A stretch of DNA of 64,000 bases, from positions 3,363,001 through 3,427,000 of the forward strand of contig NZ_CP022548.1 of the NCBI RefSeq assembly GCF_002776575.1, read 5' to 3'. The stretch comes from Sphingorhabdus sp. YGSMI21. Its GTDB lineage: Bacteria; Pseudomonadota; Alphaproteobacteria; Sphingomonadales; Sphingomonadaceae. A program made the translations under genes and the position numbers. Shown here in pieces: positions 1-8,872 of the stretch. Under the pieces are notes generated by a model, which was not told the DNA's origin, searched no databases, and worked only from the letters and a program-made list of their open reading frames with translations. The first letter of the stretch is position 1, and each line of letters opens with the position of its first letter.

Positions 1-304
1 CCTGCGCAATGGTTGAAAACTGGTTCGAGTCACCCAGCACGCTGCCGACTTCGGGCAGATTTTTGATAAATTCGAGCGGTGAAGACACCCCGCTTTGCGA
101 AAGATCCGCGCTCGTATAGACGTCGACCGGAACCGCCGCATCCTCAGGCGTACCGCGAATATAGGATCCCGTCACGACGATGACCTCGTCTCTGTCGGCT
201 GCCGCTTCATCACCTTGCGCATATGCCATTCCCGGGGTGATCCCCAAGGCCAATGCCAATGCGCCCAAGGCGCACCTATTGCGTAAAATGGAATTCCTCA
301 TCAT
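1..304 (-). CDS. TonB-dependent receptor, N-terminal part (runs off the left edge)
   Basis: Partial gene; only the first 101 codons are inside the window. The reading begins ATG ATG at 304, preceded by a GGGAGAG ribosome binding site at about 308-314. The protein starts with a signal peptide (basic residues, then an Ala/Leu-rich stretch ending near AYA-QG at residues 28-31). An acidic linker and a DEVIVVTGS segment follow, the usual TonB-box/plug entry of sphingomonad receptors, then a plug-like stretch with DVYTSADL and LEFIKNLPEV. It is expected to be an outer-membrane active transporter; the substrate cannot be told from this piece. The SxLEFIKNLPEV region resembles the RpsA/OMP-type receptors abundant in sphingomonads. 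Confidence 0.85.
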   Translation of the reverse strand, partial: MMRNSILRNRCALGALALALGITPGMAYAQGDEAAADRDEVIVVTGSYIRGTPEDAAVPVDVYTSADLSQSGVSSPLEFIKNLPEVGSVLGDSNQFSTIAQ

Positions 305-404
305 GCTCTCTCCCGTTGATCAGTCTTTATATTATTATTCAGTACTGATTTTTATTATTATGTTGTGCAATGTGCCCTTAAGAAGGCCCGTTCGTCAAGG
401 GCGC

Positions 405-424
405 TTAATTATCTGCTTAATTAT
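405..424. repeat. Tandem 8-bp direct repeat upstream of the TonB receptor
   Basis: TTAATTAT occurs at 405-412 and again at 417-424, a 12-bp period, in the 265-bp gap between the receptor start (304) and the recR stop (570). The gap is AT-rich near the receptor (about 315-365). A promoter or regulator site is plausible, but no clear -35/-10 pair was identified. Confidence 0.35.
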
Positions 425-569
425 GGCGGAATTCCGTTATGATTTCTGGAATTTCCGAACCAATCCACAGGCGATAGCGACGCCCGGAGTTCCTTGGTTC
501 TTTAGACCACGAAATTTATTCATCGTCGCTGGCGCCGGACCGAAGCGGCAATAATCGAGCGAAGGATGA

Positions 570-1172
570 TCAGTCCTGGTTGACCGGTCGGCGCGACCGC
601 AATGCCTGCGCCAAAGTGCCCTCGTCCAGATAATCCAGTTCGCCGCCAACGGGAATGCCGTGCGACAGCTGGCTCAACCGGATCGGGTAATTTTCCAGCC
701 GCTCGGCGATATAATGGGCGGTGGTCTGCCCTTCCAGCGTCGCGTTCATCGCCAGCACCACCTCGTCAATGCCGCCCGCTTCGACCCGCCGGATCAGCGT
801 GTCGATACCGATATCTTCCGGGCGGACACCGTCGAGCGCAGACAATTTTCCGCCCAGCACATGAAATTTACCGGGAAACAGACGCGATTTGTCCAGCGCC
901 CAGAGATCGGAAACTTCTTCTACCACGCACAGGGATTTTTCGTCGCGGCGGGGGTCGCTGCATATCTGGCAGGGATCCTGCGTATCCACATTGCCGCAGA
1001 TGCCGCACGTCACGAGCCGCTCGTCTACGCGTTCCATCGCCGCCAATATCGGCTTCATCGCCGTTTCCGGACGCTTGAGCAGATAGAGCACCGCCCGCCG
1101 GGCCGAGCGCGGCCCCAGGCCGGGGAGCTTGGCGAGGGCCTGAACCAGATTTTCGATCTCTTGCGATGCCAT
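570..1172 (-). CDS. recR: Recombination protein RecR
   Basis: 200 aa, the usual RecR length. RecR works with RecF/RecO to load RecA at single-strand gaps. Visible in order: an N-terminal helix-hairpin-helix stretch ([12 protein letters not shown], about residues 15-26), a four-cysteine zinc finger (CGICGN then CQIC), and a Toprim domain beginning at LCVVEE with conserved acidic residues. It ends in the typical [26 protein letters not shown] region (here [16 protein letters not shown]). The gene is convergent with nothing on its 3' side and divergent from fmt across about 209 bp. The start ATG at 1172 is the first residue of a normal RecR N-terminus; no strong Shine-Dalgarno is visible. Confidence 0.97.
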   Translation of the reverse strand: MASQEIENLVQALAKLPGLGPRSARRAVLYLLKRPETAMKPILAAMERVDERLVTCGICGNVDTQDPCQICSDPRRDEKSLCVVEEVSDLWALDKSRLFPGKFHVLGGKLSALDGVRPEDIGIDTLIRRVEAGGIDEVVLAMNATLEGQTTAHYIAERLENYPIRLSQLSHGIPVGGELDYLDEGTLAQALRSRRPVNQD

Positions 1173-1381
1173 GGCTTAGTCATTAGGAGCAGCCGCACAA
1201 ACCTGCCAAGCACAAAATGCCTGTCCTACAGCGACGCGAATGTTTATCGTCCCGGTCCTGCCGGAGGCTGGTCAGATATTTGACGGCAAAAGCAGAATTT
1301 TGTGATGGGAGACCATTGATCCGGGAAAATCACTTTCCGGATTAGGGGGTGTGACCCGTGTGACCCTGAGAGAGAATATTT

Positions 1382-2308
1382 ATGACGCCCGGCACCAAAT
1401 CCCTGCGAATCGCCTTCATGGGGACCCCAGATTTTGCCGTGCCGGCGCTGAAAGCGTTGCACGAAGCCGGGCATGATATTGTCGCGGTCTATTCACAGCC
1501 GCCCCGGCGCGCGGGACGCGGCAAGAAACTGTCCCCCTCGCCGGTGCAGCGCATGGCGGAGGAACTGGGGATCGAAGTCCGCACCCCGGTGTCGCTGAAA
1601 AACGAAGAAGAACAGGCCGCCTTTGCCGCGCTCGATCTGGATGTCGCGGTTGTTGCTGCTTATGGCCTGATCCTGCCGCAGGCGATACTGGACGCACCGA
1701 AAAGGGGTTGTCTGAATATCCACGGCTCGCTGCTTCCCCGCTGGCGCGGCGCGGCACCGGTGCAGCGGGCGATATTGGCGGGTGACACCGAAACCGGAAT
1801 CACCATCATGCAGATGGAAGCCGGGCTGGACACCGGACCGATGCTCCTGAAATCGACCACGCCGGTGGACGGGAAGACCGCTGGCGAGCTGACCGACGAA
1901 CTCGCCGAGACGGGTGCGACGCTGATGGTGCAATATCTGGCGGCCCCATCCGACTATCCGGCCGAAGTGCAGGATGACGCATTGGCAACCTATGCGAAAA
2001 AAATCGAGAAACAGGAAGCGCGTCTGGATTTCGCCCGGTCTGCCGAACAGGTCGAGCGCCAGATCAGGGCGTTCAATCCCCAGCCGGGCGCTTTTTTTGA
2101 GTATCAGGAAGCCCGCTACCGGATATTGAAGGCAAAAGTCAGCGACGCTGCGGGCTTCGCGGGGACAACTCTGGACGATCAACTGCTGGTCGGCTGCAGC
2201 AGCGGAGCGATCCAGCCGGAAGTCATACAGAAGGCCGGCAAGCCCGCCATGGACCTCAAGTCCTTTCTCAACGGCACGAAAATCCCGAAGGGGACCAAAT
2301 TGCAATGA
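1382..2308 (+). CDS. fmt: Methionyl-tRNA formyltransferase
   Basis: 308 aa. Transfers a formyl group from 10-formyl-THF to Met-tRNA(fMet) in the cytoplasm. The N-terminal formyltransferase domain has [12 protein letters not shown] near residue 12, and the catalytic signature [19 protein letters not shown] around residues 105-125 (Asn, His and a later Asp conserved in the family). The C-terminal OB-like domain contains the FNPQPGAFF motif near residue 235. The start ATG at 1382 follows GAGAG at about 8 nt. It overlaps truA by 4 nt (ATGA), so the two are translationally coupled. In many relatives def lies between recR and fmt; here only 209 bp without a gene is present. Confidence 0.97.
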   Translation: MTPGTKSLRIAFMGTPDFAVPALKALHEAGHDIVAVYSQPPRRAGRGKKLSPSPVQRMAEELGIEVRTPVSLKNEEEQAAFAALDLDVAVVAAYGLILPQAILDAPKRGCLNIHGSLLPRWRGAAPVQRAILAGDTETGITIMQMEAGLDTGPMLLKSTTPVDGKTAGELTDELAETGATLMVQYLAAPSDYPAEVQDDALATYAKKIEKQEARLDFARSAEQVERQIRAFNPQPGAFFEYQEARYRILKAKVSDAAGFAGTTLDDQLLVGCSSGAIQPEVIQKAGKPAMDLKSFLNGTKIPKGTKLQ

Positions 2309-3048
2309 CCCGCTTCGCGATCACTCTGGAATATGATGGCCGCCCGTTCATGGGTTGGCAGCATCAGGATCACGGCCCCAGCGTGCAGCAGGCGGTGGAG
2401 CAGGCGATCCACAAGATCACCGGTCAGGACGTACGCGTTTTTGCAGCCGGCAGAACCGACGCCGGCGTCCACGCCCTGGCGATGCGCGCGCATTTCGATC
2501 TTGAAACCAAGCTGACGCCGTTCCGGCTGAGCGAAGGCATCAACGCCGGCCTGCGTCCCCACCCGGTGGCGGTGCTGGCCTGCGACATTGTCGACGAGGA
2601 ATGGCACGCCCGCTTCGCCTGCGAGGGACGACGCTATCTCTACAAGATTACCAACCGCCGCGCGCCGCTGACCTTCGACCGCGGGCTGAGCTGGCAGGTT
2701 GCCCCGGCACTCGACAGCGACGCCATGCACAACGCGGCGCAGGCGCTGACCGGTCAGCATGATTTCACCACATTCCGCTCGGTCCATTGCCAGGCGCAAA
2801 GCCCGGTCAAGACGCTCGACAGCATATCGGTCAGCCGCTTCGGCGAGGAAATTGAAGTCGAGGTCGCCGCCCGCTCCTTCCTGCATCACCAGGTCCGTTC
2901 GATCGTCGGGTGCCTGAAACTGGTCGGCACCGGCAAATGGACGAAAGTGGACCTGAAAAACGCGCTGAAAGCGAGAGACCGCAATGCGCTCGGCTTCAAC
3001 GCCCCGCCGGACGGTCTCTATTTTGTCGAAGCCATCTATCCGGAATAG
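2305..3048 (+). CDS. truA: tRNA pseudouridine(38-40) synthase TruA
   Basis: 247 aa, standard TruA length. Isomerises uridines 38-40 of the tRNA anticodon arm. The catalytic aspartate lies in [13 protein letters not shown] (about residues 48-60), the family signature. [11 protein letters not shown] near residue 195 and the C-terminal PPDGLYFVE stretch are also characteristic. Its ATG overlaps the fmt stop by 4 nt. It is convergent with the XrtA amidotransferase gene, with a hairpin between them. Confidence 0.97.
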   Translation: MTRFAITLEYDGRPFMGWQHQDHGPSVQQAVEQAIHKITGQDVRVFAAGRTDAGVHALAMRAHFDLETKLTPFRLSEGINAGLRPHPVAVLACDIVDEEWHARFACEGRRYLYKITNRRAPLTFDRGLSWQVAPALDSDAMHNAAQALTGQHDFTTFRSVHCQAQSPVKTLDSISVSRFGEEIEVEVAARSFLHHQVRSIVGCLKLVGTGKWTKVDLKNALKARDRNALGFNAPPDGLYFVEAIYPE

Positions 3049-3053
3049 CTGTT

Positions 3054-3071
3054 CACCGGCGCAGGCCGGTG
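3054..3071. terminator. Hairpin between convergent truA and XrtA amidotransferase gene
   Basis: A 7-bp perfect stem (CACCGGC at 3054-3060, GCCGGTG at 3065-3071) with a GCAG loop sits 6 bp after the truA stop. No T-tract follows on either strand, so it may be a 3'-end-stabilising hairpin rather than a classical intrinsic terminator. Confidence 0.4.
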
Positions 3072-3120
3072 GCCAGAAAATTAGTGCACTATCGGCTGGA
3101 CCCCGGCCTTCGCGGATAAA

Positions 3121-5016
3121 CTACAGCCCAAACAACCGCGACAGCGATTTATCGAGCATCAGCAGCTGCCAAAGCAAGCGGCTGTTATCCGACCGGCCGG
3201 CGATATGGTCATCCGCGATCGTGCGCATGGCCTTGCTGTCAAACCAGCCGGTCCGCGCCAGATTGCCGCCGCTGGCGATGTCCCGGGCGGTGTCGGCAAG
3301 CGGTCCGCGGAACCATTGTGCGATCGGCGTCACGAAACCCATTTTCGGGCGATAGAGAATGTCATCGGGGAGATATTGTTCCATCGCCTTTTTGAGGAGA
3401 TATTTGCCCTGCCCCCTGTGAACCCGCAAACCGGTCGGCAGTTTTGCCGCGAACTCCATCAGCTTGTAGTCAAGCAGGGGTTCGCGCGCTTCCAGACCGA
3501 CGGCCATGCTGGTCCGGTCGACCTTGGTCAATATGTCGCCCGGCAGCCACATTTTCATATCGGCATATTGCGCCTGATCGAGGCCATTGCGCGCCGGCGC
3601 ATTGTCCATCAGGTCGATCATCCGCTGCTCGGCCTGATAGTCGCCAAGATCGCTGCGCATGCGGTCGGAATAGATGTGCCGGCGTCCCGATGGCGTTGTC
3701 ACGCCGACCGCTTCGGCATAGCCTTCCGGTCCGGTGCGGGCCAGCGAGAGCAAAGTCGACTTGGCGCGAAACGGACGTGGTGCCCAGTCGGCCTTGGGAT
3801 AGACGGAGCCCAGCCAGCCGAAGGCCGGCCCGCGAAAGGATTGTGGCAACAGCCCCCTCACCCGTTCTTCAGCGTGGTGAAAGACATGGCGGCGATAGCC
3901 GGCCATTGCCTCGTCAGCACCATCTCCGGACAGCGCGACGGTCACGGTCTCGCGGGCGAGCTCGGCCACCCGGTACGTCGGCAAGGCAGAGGCATCGGCA
4001 AAGGGTTCGTCAAAATGGTCGGCGAGCGTGTCAATCAGACCGAAATCATCCGCCGCCACAATGCGTTTGCGATGATCAGTCCGAAACCGTTCCGCGACCT
4101 GCCGGGCATAGCCGGTCTCGTCGAGCGAATGCTGGTCGAAACCGATCGAACAGGTCTTGACCGGCCGCCGGCTGTGCTCCGCCATCAGCGCGACCACCGC
4201 GCTGCTGTCGACCCCACCGGACAGAAAGGCGCCCAGCGGCACATCCGCGACCATCCGCGAGCCTACGGCCTGTTTGAGCAGGTCGACCAACTCCTCTTCC
4301 AAAGCACCAGCAGAAGCCTTGTGGCGCTGGCTGAAATCCATATCCCAATATTGCACCGGTGCGGGTTCCGGCTTGCCCTGCTCGAGCAGCAGATAATGGC
4401 CGGCCGCCAGCTTCTTCACGCCCCTGAGCAGCGATGTCTGGTCCGGGACATAGCCAAAGGCGAGATAGTCATCGACCGCCCGCAAATTGGGCTCGCGGCG
4501 CAGCAAGGGATTGGCGAGCAAGGCTTTCAGTTCCGAACCGAACAATATGCTGCCGTCCGACACCCGCGCGTAGAACAGCGGCTTCACGCCCAGCCGGTCG
4601 CGGGCCAGAAACAATTGGCGGCTGCGCTGGTCGTAGAGCGCGAAGACAAACATGCCGTTCAGCCGCTTCAGGCACTCCACGCCCCATTGCCGCCAGGCAT
4701 AGAGAATGACTTCGCTGTCGCTACTGGTCGCAAACTGGTGGCCCAGTCCCTCCAGCTCGGCCCGAACCTCGCGGAAGTTGTATATCTCGCCGTTGAAACT
4801 GAGCACCTGCGCTTCGTCGGCCGTCAGCATCGGCTGCGCGCCGCCTTCCAGATCGATGATCGAAAGTCGGCGATGCCCAAGCCCGACACCCGGGGCGGTC
4901 CAGATGCCCGATCCGTCCGGCCCGCGGTGCGACAGGCTGTCGGTCATCTTGCGCAGACGATCGGGACCGACGGGCTTGGCCGTCTCCAAATGAAATATAC
5001 CTGCTATGCCACACAT
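3121..5016 (-). CDS. XrtA-associated asparagine synthase-type amidotransferase
   Basis: 631 aa. Class II glutamine amidotransferase of the AsnB superfamily, matching the subfamily found in exosortase type 1 loci (family knowledge: TIGR03108). Cys2 of MCGIAG is the N-terminal nucleophile. RGPDGSG (31-37), the RLSIIDL stretch (50-56) and FNGEIYN (74-80) form the glutaminase domain. The C-terminal half carries the ATP-pyrophosphatase P-loop SGGVDS at 266-271. It probably amidates a sugar or uronic acid of the exopolysaccharide rather than making asparagine; that substrate is inferred from context. It is the last gene of the minus-strand xrt operon, 9 bp after the XrtA-EpsI stop. Confidence 0.92.
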   Translation of the reverse strand: MCGIAGIFHLETAKPVGPDRLRKMTDSLSHRGPDGSGIWTAPGVGLGHRRLSIIDLEGGAQPMLTADEAQVLSFNGEIYNFREVRAELEGLGHQFATSSDSEVILYAWRQWGVECLKRLNGMFVFALYDQRSRQLFLARDRLGVKPLFYARVSDGSILFGSELKALLANPLLRREPNLRAVDDYLAFGYVPDQTSLLRGVKKLAAGHYLLLEQGKPEPAPVQYWDMDFSQRHKASAGALEEELVDLLKQAVGSRMVADVPLGAFLSGGVDSSAVVALMAEHSRRPVKTCSIGFDQHSLDETGYARQVAERFRTDHRKRIVAADDFGLIDTLADHFDEPFADASALPTYRVAELARETVTVALSGDGADEAMAGYRRHVFHHAEERVRGLLPQSFRGPAFGWLGSVYPKADWAPRPFRAKSTLLSLARTGPEGYAEAVGVTTPSGRRHIYSDRMRSDLGDYQAEQRMIDLMDNAPARNGLDQAQYADMKMWLPGDILTKVDRTSMAVGLEAREPLLDYKLMEFAAKLPTGLRVHRGQGKYLLKKAMEQYLPDDILYRPKMGFVTPIAQWFRGPLADTARDIASGGNLARTGWFDSKAMRTIADDHIAGRSDNSRLLWQLLMLDKSLSRLFGL

Positions 5017-5025
5017 AGGTGCGCC

Positions 5026-6579
5026 CTAGCGCAGGCCCGCCATCGCGTCAGCCAATTTGTCGACCGGGCCGAGATCAGCAAGAAAGGCGTCGATCGCAAT
5101 CCGGGGCGATTCTTCGCGCCTCGTCTCCGACGACACCAGAATTGCCACGGCCTGTTGCGGACCGCCAAGCAGCCTGCTCTTCAGCGTTTCGAGCTTCACC
5201 ACCGAGCCGCTGCCGGTGAGCTTGCCGCCGATGCGATAGAAACTGACGACATCGCGCACCACCGGTCCGGGCGCGATCAGTTCGACCGCAGACCCGCCGG
5301 CCGGTGCTTCGAGCGCGCGGTTGCGGGACCATTCGGTTTCCGGAACCAGTGCGCCCTGCCCGTAACCGACGATCTCGCGTCCGTCTTCCTGACGGTCGTA
5401 AACGGCGATTGCGAGATCGGCCTCCATGCCCGTCACAGGGTTCCGGTAGCGCCCGAGCAGCTGATGGCTGGCACCGGCAAAACGGGGTTGCCAGGGGTAA
5501 AGTGGCTGATAATCCACCCGCTCCCAACCGGCGACGTCCGGCAGGGCAATCCTGTCGGGCACGGTCGATTCCTGAGCCGCGAGAACCGATATCCACAGCA
5601 CCGGCGTCAAAAGGATAGCCGCCATCACGGCCAAGATCTTCACCGGATGCTGACGGTCCGACGGGATGGACTGCCGACGAGCCAAAGCGTCTCCATCAAT
5701 CATCGCATCGTCTATCTTCCGGTCGAAAAAGGGCCAGCCGATCGCCATCAGCACGATCAGGACAAAGGCGAAAAAGAACCAGCCGTAGAAAATATGATCA
5801 AAGCCGACCGCGAAATCGAGCGATGTATGATGCGCGATATAGATGGTACCGAAAGCACGGACACCATTGGCGAGGATCGGCACGATGACCGCCGCGATCA
5901 GGAACAATATCCGCCGGTTCCAGCTCTGGAAGCAGACATTGCCGACCAGCGCGCCATAAGCGAACATCGCGATCAGGAACTTGATGCCCGAACAGGCCTC
6001 GGCCACCTCGAAATAGCCGGTCGGCGTCGATATGAAAATCCCGTCAATGAAGGCCGGGATATCGGCCCAGGCGAGAAACAGCATCGACAATTTGGCGGTC
6101 ACCATTTGCAGAAAAGGCACAAATTCCTCGCCGAACGGGACCAGAAAAAAACTGAAAGCCAGCGGGAATGTGAGGCCGCGGGCGACAGTGGGACCGAGCA
6201 AGGTGATTACCGCGCCCTGCAGCATCATCAGCAGCCCGAGATGGCGGGCAAGGGAAACGCCGGCAGCCTCTCCGATCAGCCATCCCGAAGCGGCAATTCC
6301 GGTCAGCAAAAGTCCTGGCGGCCAGATTTCCGGCACGAGCTTGGCCAGTTCCTCCCGCCTTTGCTGCACCAGCCAGTAGAGGATCGGCACGATCAGCAGA
6401 CAATGATTATAGGTGGAGACAGACCACCATGTCCGGACCATGTCCGCGCCATCGCGCCAGAAAATCGCCAATATGCCCAGGCTCGCGAACGCCAGCAATT
6501 TCAGATGCGTCGACCAAAGCGATGCAGGAATAGCAGGCTGTTTGTTGCTCTGGACATGATCGGCAGTTGCGCTCGTCAT
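5026..6579 (-). CDS. xrtA: Exosortase A fused to EpsI domain
   Basis: 517 aa. Membrane transpeptidase-like enzyme that processes PEP-CTERM proteins, fused to a C-terminal EpsI-like (DUF3485) domain. The N-terminal ~290 residues are a multi-pass membrane domain with the exosortase catalytic triad: Cys196 in EVAEACSG, Arg241 in ANGVRA, and His262 in FDHIFYGW. A further membrane segment near 312-335 leads into the EpsI part, with LPDVAGWERV near 347 and a terminal LADLGPVDKL region. The start is ATG 6579, which overlaps the upstream stop as ATGA; an extension to 6729 would run deep into the neighbouring gene and lacks exosortase character. XrtA and EpsI are separate proteins in many bacteria. 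Confidence 0.95.
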   Translation of the reverse strand: MTSATADHVQSNKQPAIPASLWSTHLKLLAFASLGILAIFWRDGADMVRTWWSVSTYNHCLLIVPILYWLVQQRREELAKLVPEIWPPGLLLTGIAASGWLIGEAAGVSLARHLGLLMMLQGAVITLLGPTVARGLTFPLAFSFFLVPFGEEFVPFLQMVTAKLSMLFLAWADIPAFIDGIFISTPTGYFEVAEACSGIKFLIAMFAYGALVGNVCFQSWNRRILFLIAAVIVPILANGVRAFGTIYIAHHTSLDFAVGFDHIFYGWFFFAFVLIVLMAIGWPFFDRKIDDAMIDGDALARRQSIPSDRQHPVKILAVMAAILLTPVLWISVLAAQESTVPDRIALPDVAGWERVDYQPLYPWQPRFAGASHQLLGRYRNPVTGMEADLAIAVYDRQEDGREIVGYGQGALVPETEWSRNRALEAPAGGSAVELIAPGPVVRDVVSFYRIGGKLTGSGSVVKLETLKSRLLGGPQQAVAILVSSETRREESPRIAIDAFLADLGPVDKLADAMAGLR

Positions 6580-7799
6580 GCTGCAGCCTCGGCAACCGCA
6601 GATACGGGCAGACCGCACAAGGCGGGCAGATCTGCAAGCTGCGTCTCCCACGAATATTGCGCATGAATAAGCCGTTTCGCCCGCTCGCCAAGCTTCGCTG
6701 CCTGCTCCGGATTTTGCAGCAATTGGCACACCAATCGCGCCTCGTCGTCCGCAGACGCAGCGATCAGGAAATGCTCGCCGTCGATCGCGTCAATGCCCTC
6801 TGCCGCGCAACCGGACGCTACCACCGGTCTGCCCATCGCCATCGCCTCGAGCACCTTGTTCTGGATACCCCGAGCGATCCGCAGCGGCGCGACGACAACA
6901 TCGGCAGCCACGATCCAGTTGCGGATGTCCTCGACCGCGCCGATCACAAGCGTGCCATTCCTGCCGTCAAGCTGCCTGACCTTCTCGGTCGGCGCCCGGC
7001 CGGCGATGGCAAAGCGCGCGTCCGGAAAACGTGCGAGGATTGTCGGCATGACCTGCGTGCTGAAGCTGTGCACCGCCTGAATATTGGGTTGATAATCCAT
7101 CTGGCCGGTGAACAGGATCATCGGTCCGCTTTGTTCCAGCCCCTCTGGCTGCATGTCCGTTGCGCCATAAAATTCCAGGTCGATCCCGTTGCCCACGGCC
7201 TTCACCCGGTCCCCGGCCAAGCCCGAGCGCTGACGAAACAAACCCGCCTCCGCTTCGCTGACAAACAGGCTGTGATCGGCCCGTTCGGCAACATCCTTTT
7301 CGAAGGTCCGCAACAACCGGCCCTCCCGGCGATTGATCCAGGCCATCGGCCCCGAACCATCATCGGCGTAGCTTTCGAATTTGGCGCTATCGACATCACC
7401 GAAATCCATCACCACGCGACCGTCAAACGCGGCCGGAATATATTGTGCCATCTGGCCGGAAAATATGAAGACGCAGTCTATCGGGCGTGTGGCAATGACG
7501 TCCGCAACATAGGCGCGGATTGCGGCGCTGGCGAAACAGGTCAGCGACACCGGCTGTCCGGAAAATATGGCTTCGATCCCGCCGGCCCATCTCGCTTTCG
7601 TCCGCAGGACAATCTCGCAGGAAGCAAGCTCCGCCTTGCGCGCCCAGCCGGTCTGCGCCTCGGCTTCGTCTTCGGCAAAACAGGCCACATGCACGGGGGC
7701 GCAGTCCATCAGCCTTTGCAGGAAATGGTGCGAGCGGATCTTGTCGCCCCGGTTCGGTGGCCAGGGGACGCGATGCGTCAGGAACAATATCTCACCCAT
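6576..7799 (-). CDS. XrtA/PEP-CTERM-associated sugar transferase
   Basis: 407 aa, GT4-like glycosyltransferase of the type linked to exosortase 1 systems (family knowledge: TIGR03087). The N-terminus LFLTHRVPWPPNRGDKIRS is typical of the family. The C-terminal Rossmann half carries LFTGQMDYQPNI, then APLRIARGIQNKVLEAMAMGRPVVAS (donor-sugar binding, E/A-rich), with ARLVCQLL near the end. The start ATG at 7799 overlaps the FemAB-like stop as TGATG, and a longer reading to 7865 has no family character before MGEILFLTH. It probably adds one sugar of the repeat unit on the cytoplasmic face. It is the only clear glycosyltransferase in the locus. Confidence 0.92.
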   Translation of the reverse strand: MGEILFLTHRVPWPPNRGDKIRSHHFLQRLMDCAPVHVACFAEDEAEAQTGWARKAELASCEIVLRTKARWAGGIEAIFSGQPVSLTCFASAAIRAYVADVIATRPIDCVFIFSGQMAQYIPAAFDGRVVMDFGDVDSAKFESYADDGSGPMAWINRREGRLLRTFEKDVAERADHSLFVSEAEAGLFRQRSGLAGDRVKAVGNGIDLEFYGATDMQPEGLEQSGPMILFTGQMDYQPNIQAVHSFSTQVMPTILARFPDARFAIAGRAPTEKVRQLDGRNGTLVIGAVEDIRNWIVAADVVVAPLRIARGIQNKVLEAMAMGRPVVASGCAAEGIDAIDGEHFLIAASADDEARLVCQLLQNPEQAAKLGERAKRLIHAQYSWETQLADLPALCGLPVSAVAEAAA

Positions 7800-8872
7800 C
7801 AGCCGAGGCCTTTGGCTATCAAGGGTCCGACACGGTTGGCGATGGGCAACGGCAGGCGTTGCCACAGCGCCACCTGCATCCGGTATTTCGGGCTCGTCGG
7901 ATTGACGTCGCGCGCATCCTCACCATCGGCTGTGCGCGTTGCATAGGAAAGCGGTTGCGGTTCGAATCCCCAGTTCTTCTTGAAGGAAAAAGCACCCGTT
8001 CCATATTTGGATCGGCCGAAATCAAACGAAGTACATCCCCGCTTGCGGGCATGGTTCATCAGTTCATAATACATGATGTCATTGGCGCGAAAGCGTCGCG
8101 CGTCCCATGTGCCGCCGCCCCAGTAAGGCATCACCGTCTGGTGATGATAGAGACTGAGAACGCTGGCGACCGGCACATCATCGCTGAGCACGGTCAGGAT
8201 ATCGGCATCCTCGCCGAAAGCGTCGAGGACTTCGTCGAACAGCGCTTTCGGGAATACCGGTGTTCCCAGATTACGGACGCTTTCGGCATAGACGGCATAA
8301 TGATCCGCCCGGTCTTCCTGCGTCGTCCCGATGCGCACCGTCAGATCGTTCTTGAGGCCCTTGCGGATTTCGGCGCGCTGTTTGCGCGGAACGGCGAGCA
8401 ACTGGCTGTCCGCATCGTCTGCCAGCTCGGTGACAAAACCGGCGTAGACATCCTGCTTGCACTGCCATTGTCCATCGGGCACCGGCCCGCCGCGCAATTC
8501 GACGGTGGGAAAGCTGTTGCTCTCGGCAAAGCGCCACGCTTCGTTGGCGAGCAACTGGATTGCCTGATCATTGTCGGAGAGAATACCGCCGCCCACGGCA
8601 AAACCGGAAGAAACCAGTGCCCTGCCAAACAGGGGCGAATGGATCAGGTTCAGCGGCAGAATTCCTTGCAATTGTCCTTTGTGATCTTCAGCCAGAAGGT
8701 ATCGCCACTCGTGACCGCAGCCCTTGCCGACCGACAATACCCATGCCGGGCGATGAAAGGCTGTGCCTAGCGGCGAAGCATCCACGAACGATTCAATCCG
8801 GGCCAGTTCATCGGCATCGGCTTGCGCGAGAATACGGACCGTCAAGGACTCCGGCTTGATTGCCATATGCAT
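7799..8872 (-). CDS. FemAB-like protein, XrtA/PEP-CTERM system-associated
   Basis: 357 aa. FemAB/GNAT-fold protein of the exosortase-associated family (family knowledge: TIGR03019). Members of the fold transfer aminoacyl or acyl groups. Visible: SPLGTAFHRPAWVLSVGKG near residue 33, FAVGGGILSDN near 97, a RKQRAEIRKGLKN basic stretch, and the C-terminal signature FDFGRSKYGTGAFSFKKNWGFEPQPL. ATG 8872 is chosen because it overlaps the deacetylase stop as TGATG; a GTG at 8875 is the alternative. The role here is presumably modification of the polysaccharide or a lipid-linked intermediate, which is inference. Confidence 0.9.
   Translation of the reverse strand: MHMAIKPESLTVRILAQADADELARIESFVDASPLGTAFHRPAWVLSVGKGCGHEWRYLLAEDHKGQLQGILPLNLIHSPLFGRALVSSGFAVGGGILSDNDQAIQLLANEAWRFAESNSFPTVELRGGPVPDGQWQCKQDVYAGFVTELADDADSQLLAVPRKQRAEIRKGLKNDLTVRIGTTQEDRADHYAVYAESVRNLGTPVFPKALFDEVLDAFGEDADILTVLSDDVPVASVLSLYHHQTVMPYWGGGTWDARRFRANDIMYYELMNHARKRGCTSFDFGRSKYGTGAFSFKKNWGFEPQPLSYATRTADGEDARDVNPTSPKYRMQVALWQRLPLPIANRVGPLIAKGLG

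Noticed and set aside
3205..6666. 1153-codon plus-strand open reading opposite the amidotransferase and XrtA genes
   Set aside because: It is antisense to two well-supported genes, has no recognisable domain, and its His/Arg/Gln-rich composition is that of a GC-codon shadow.
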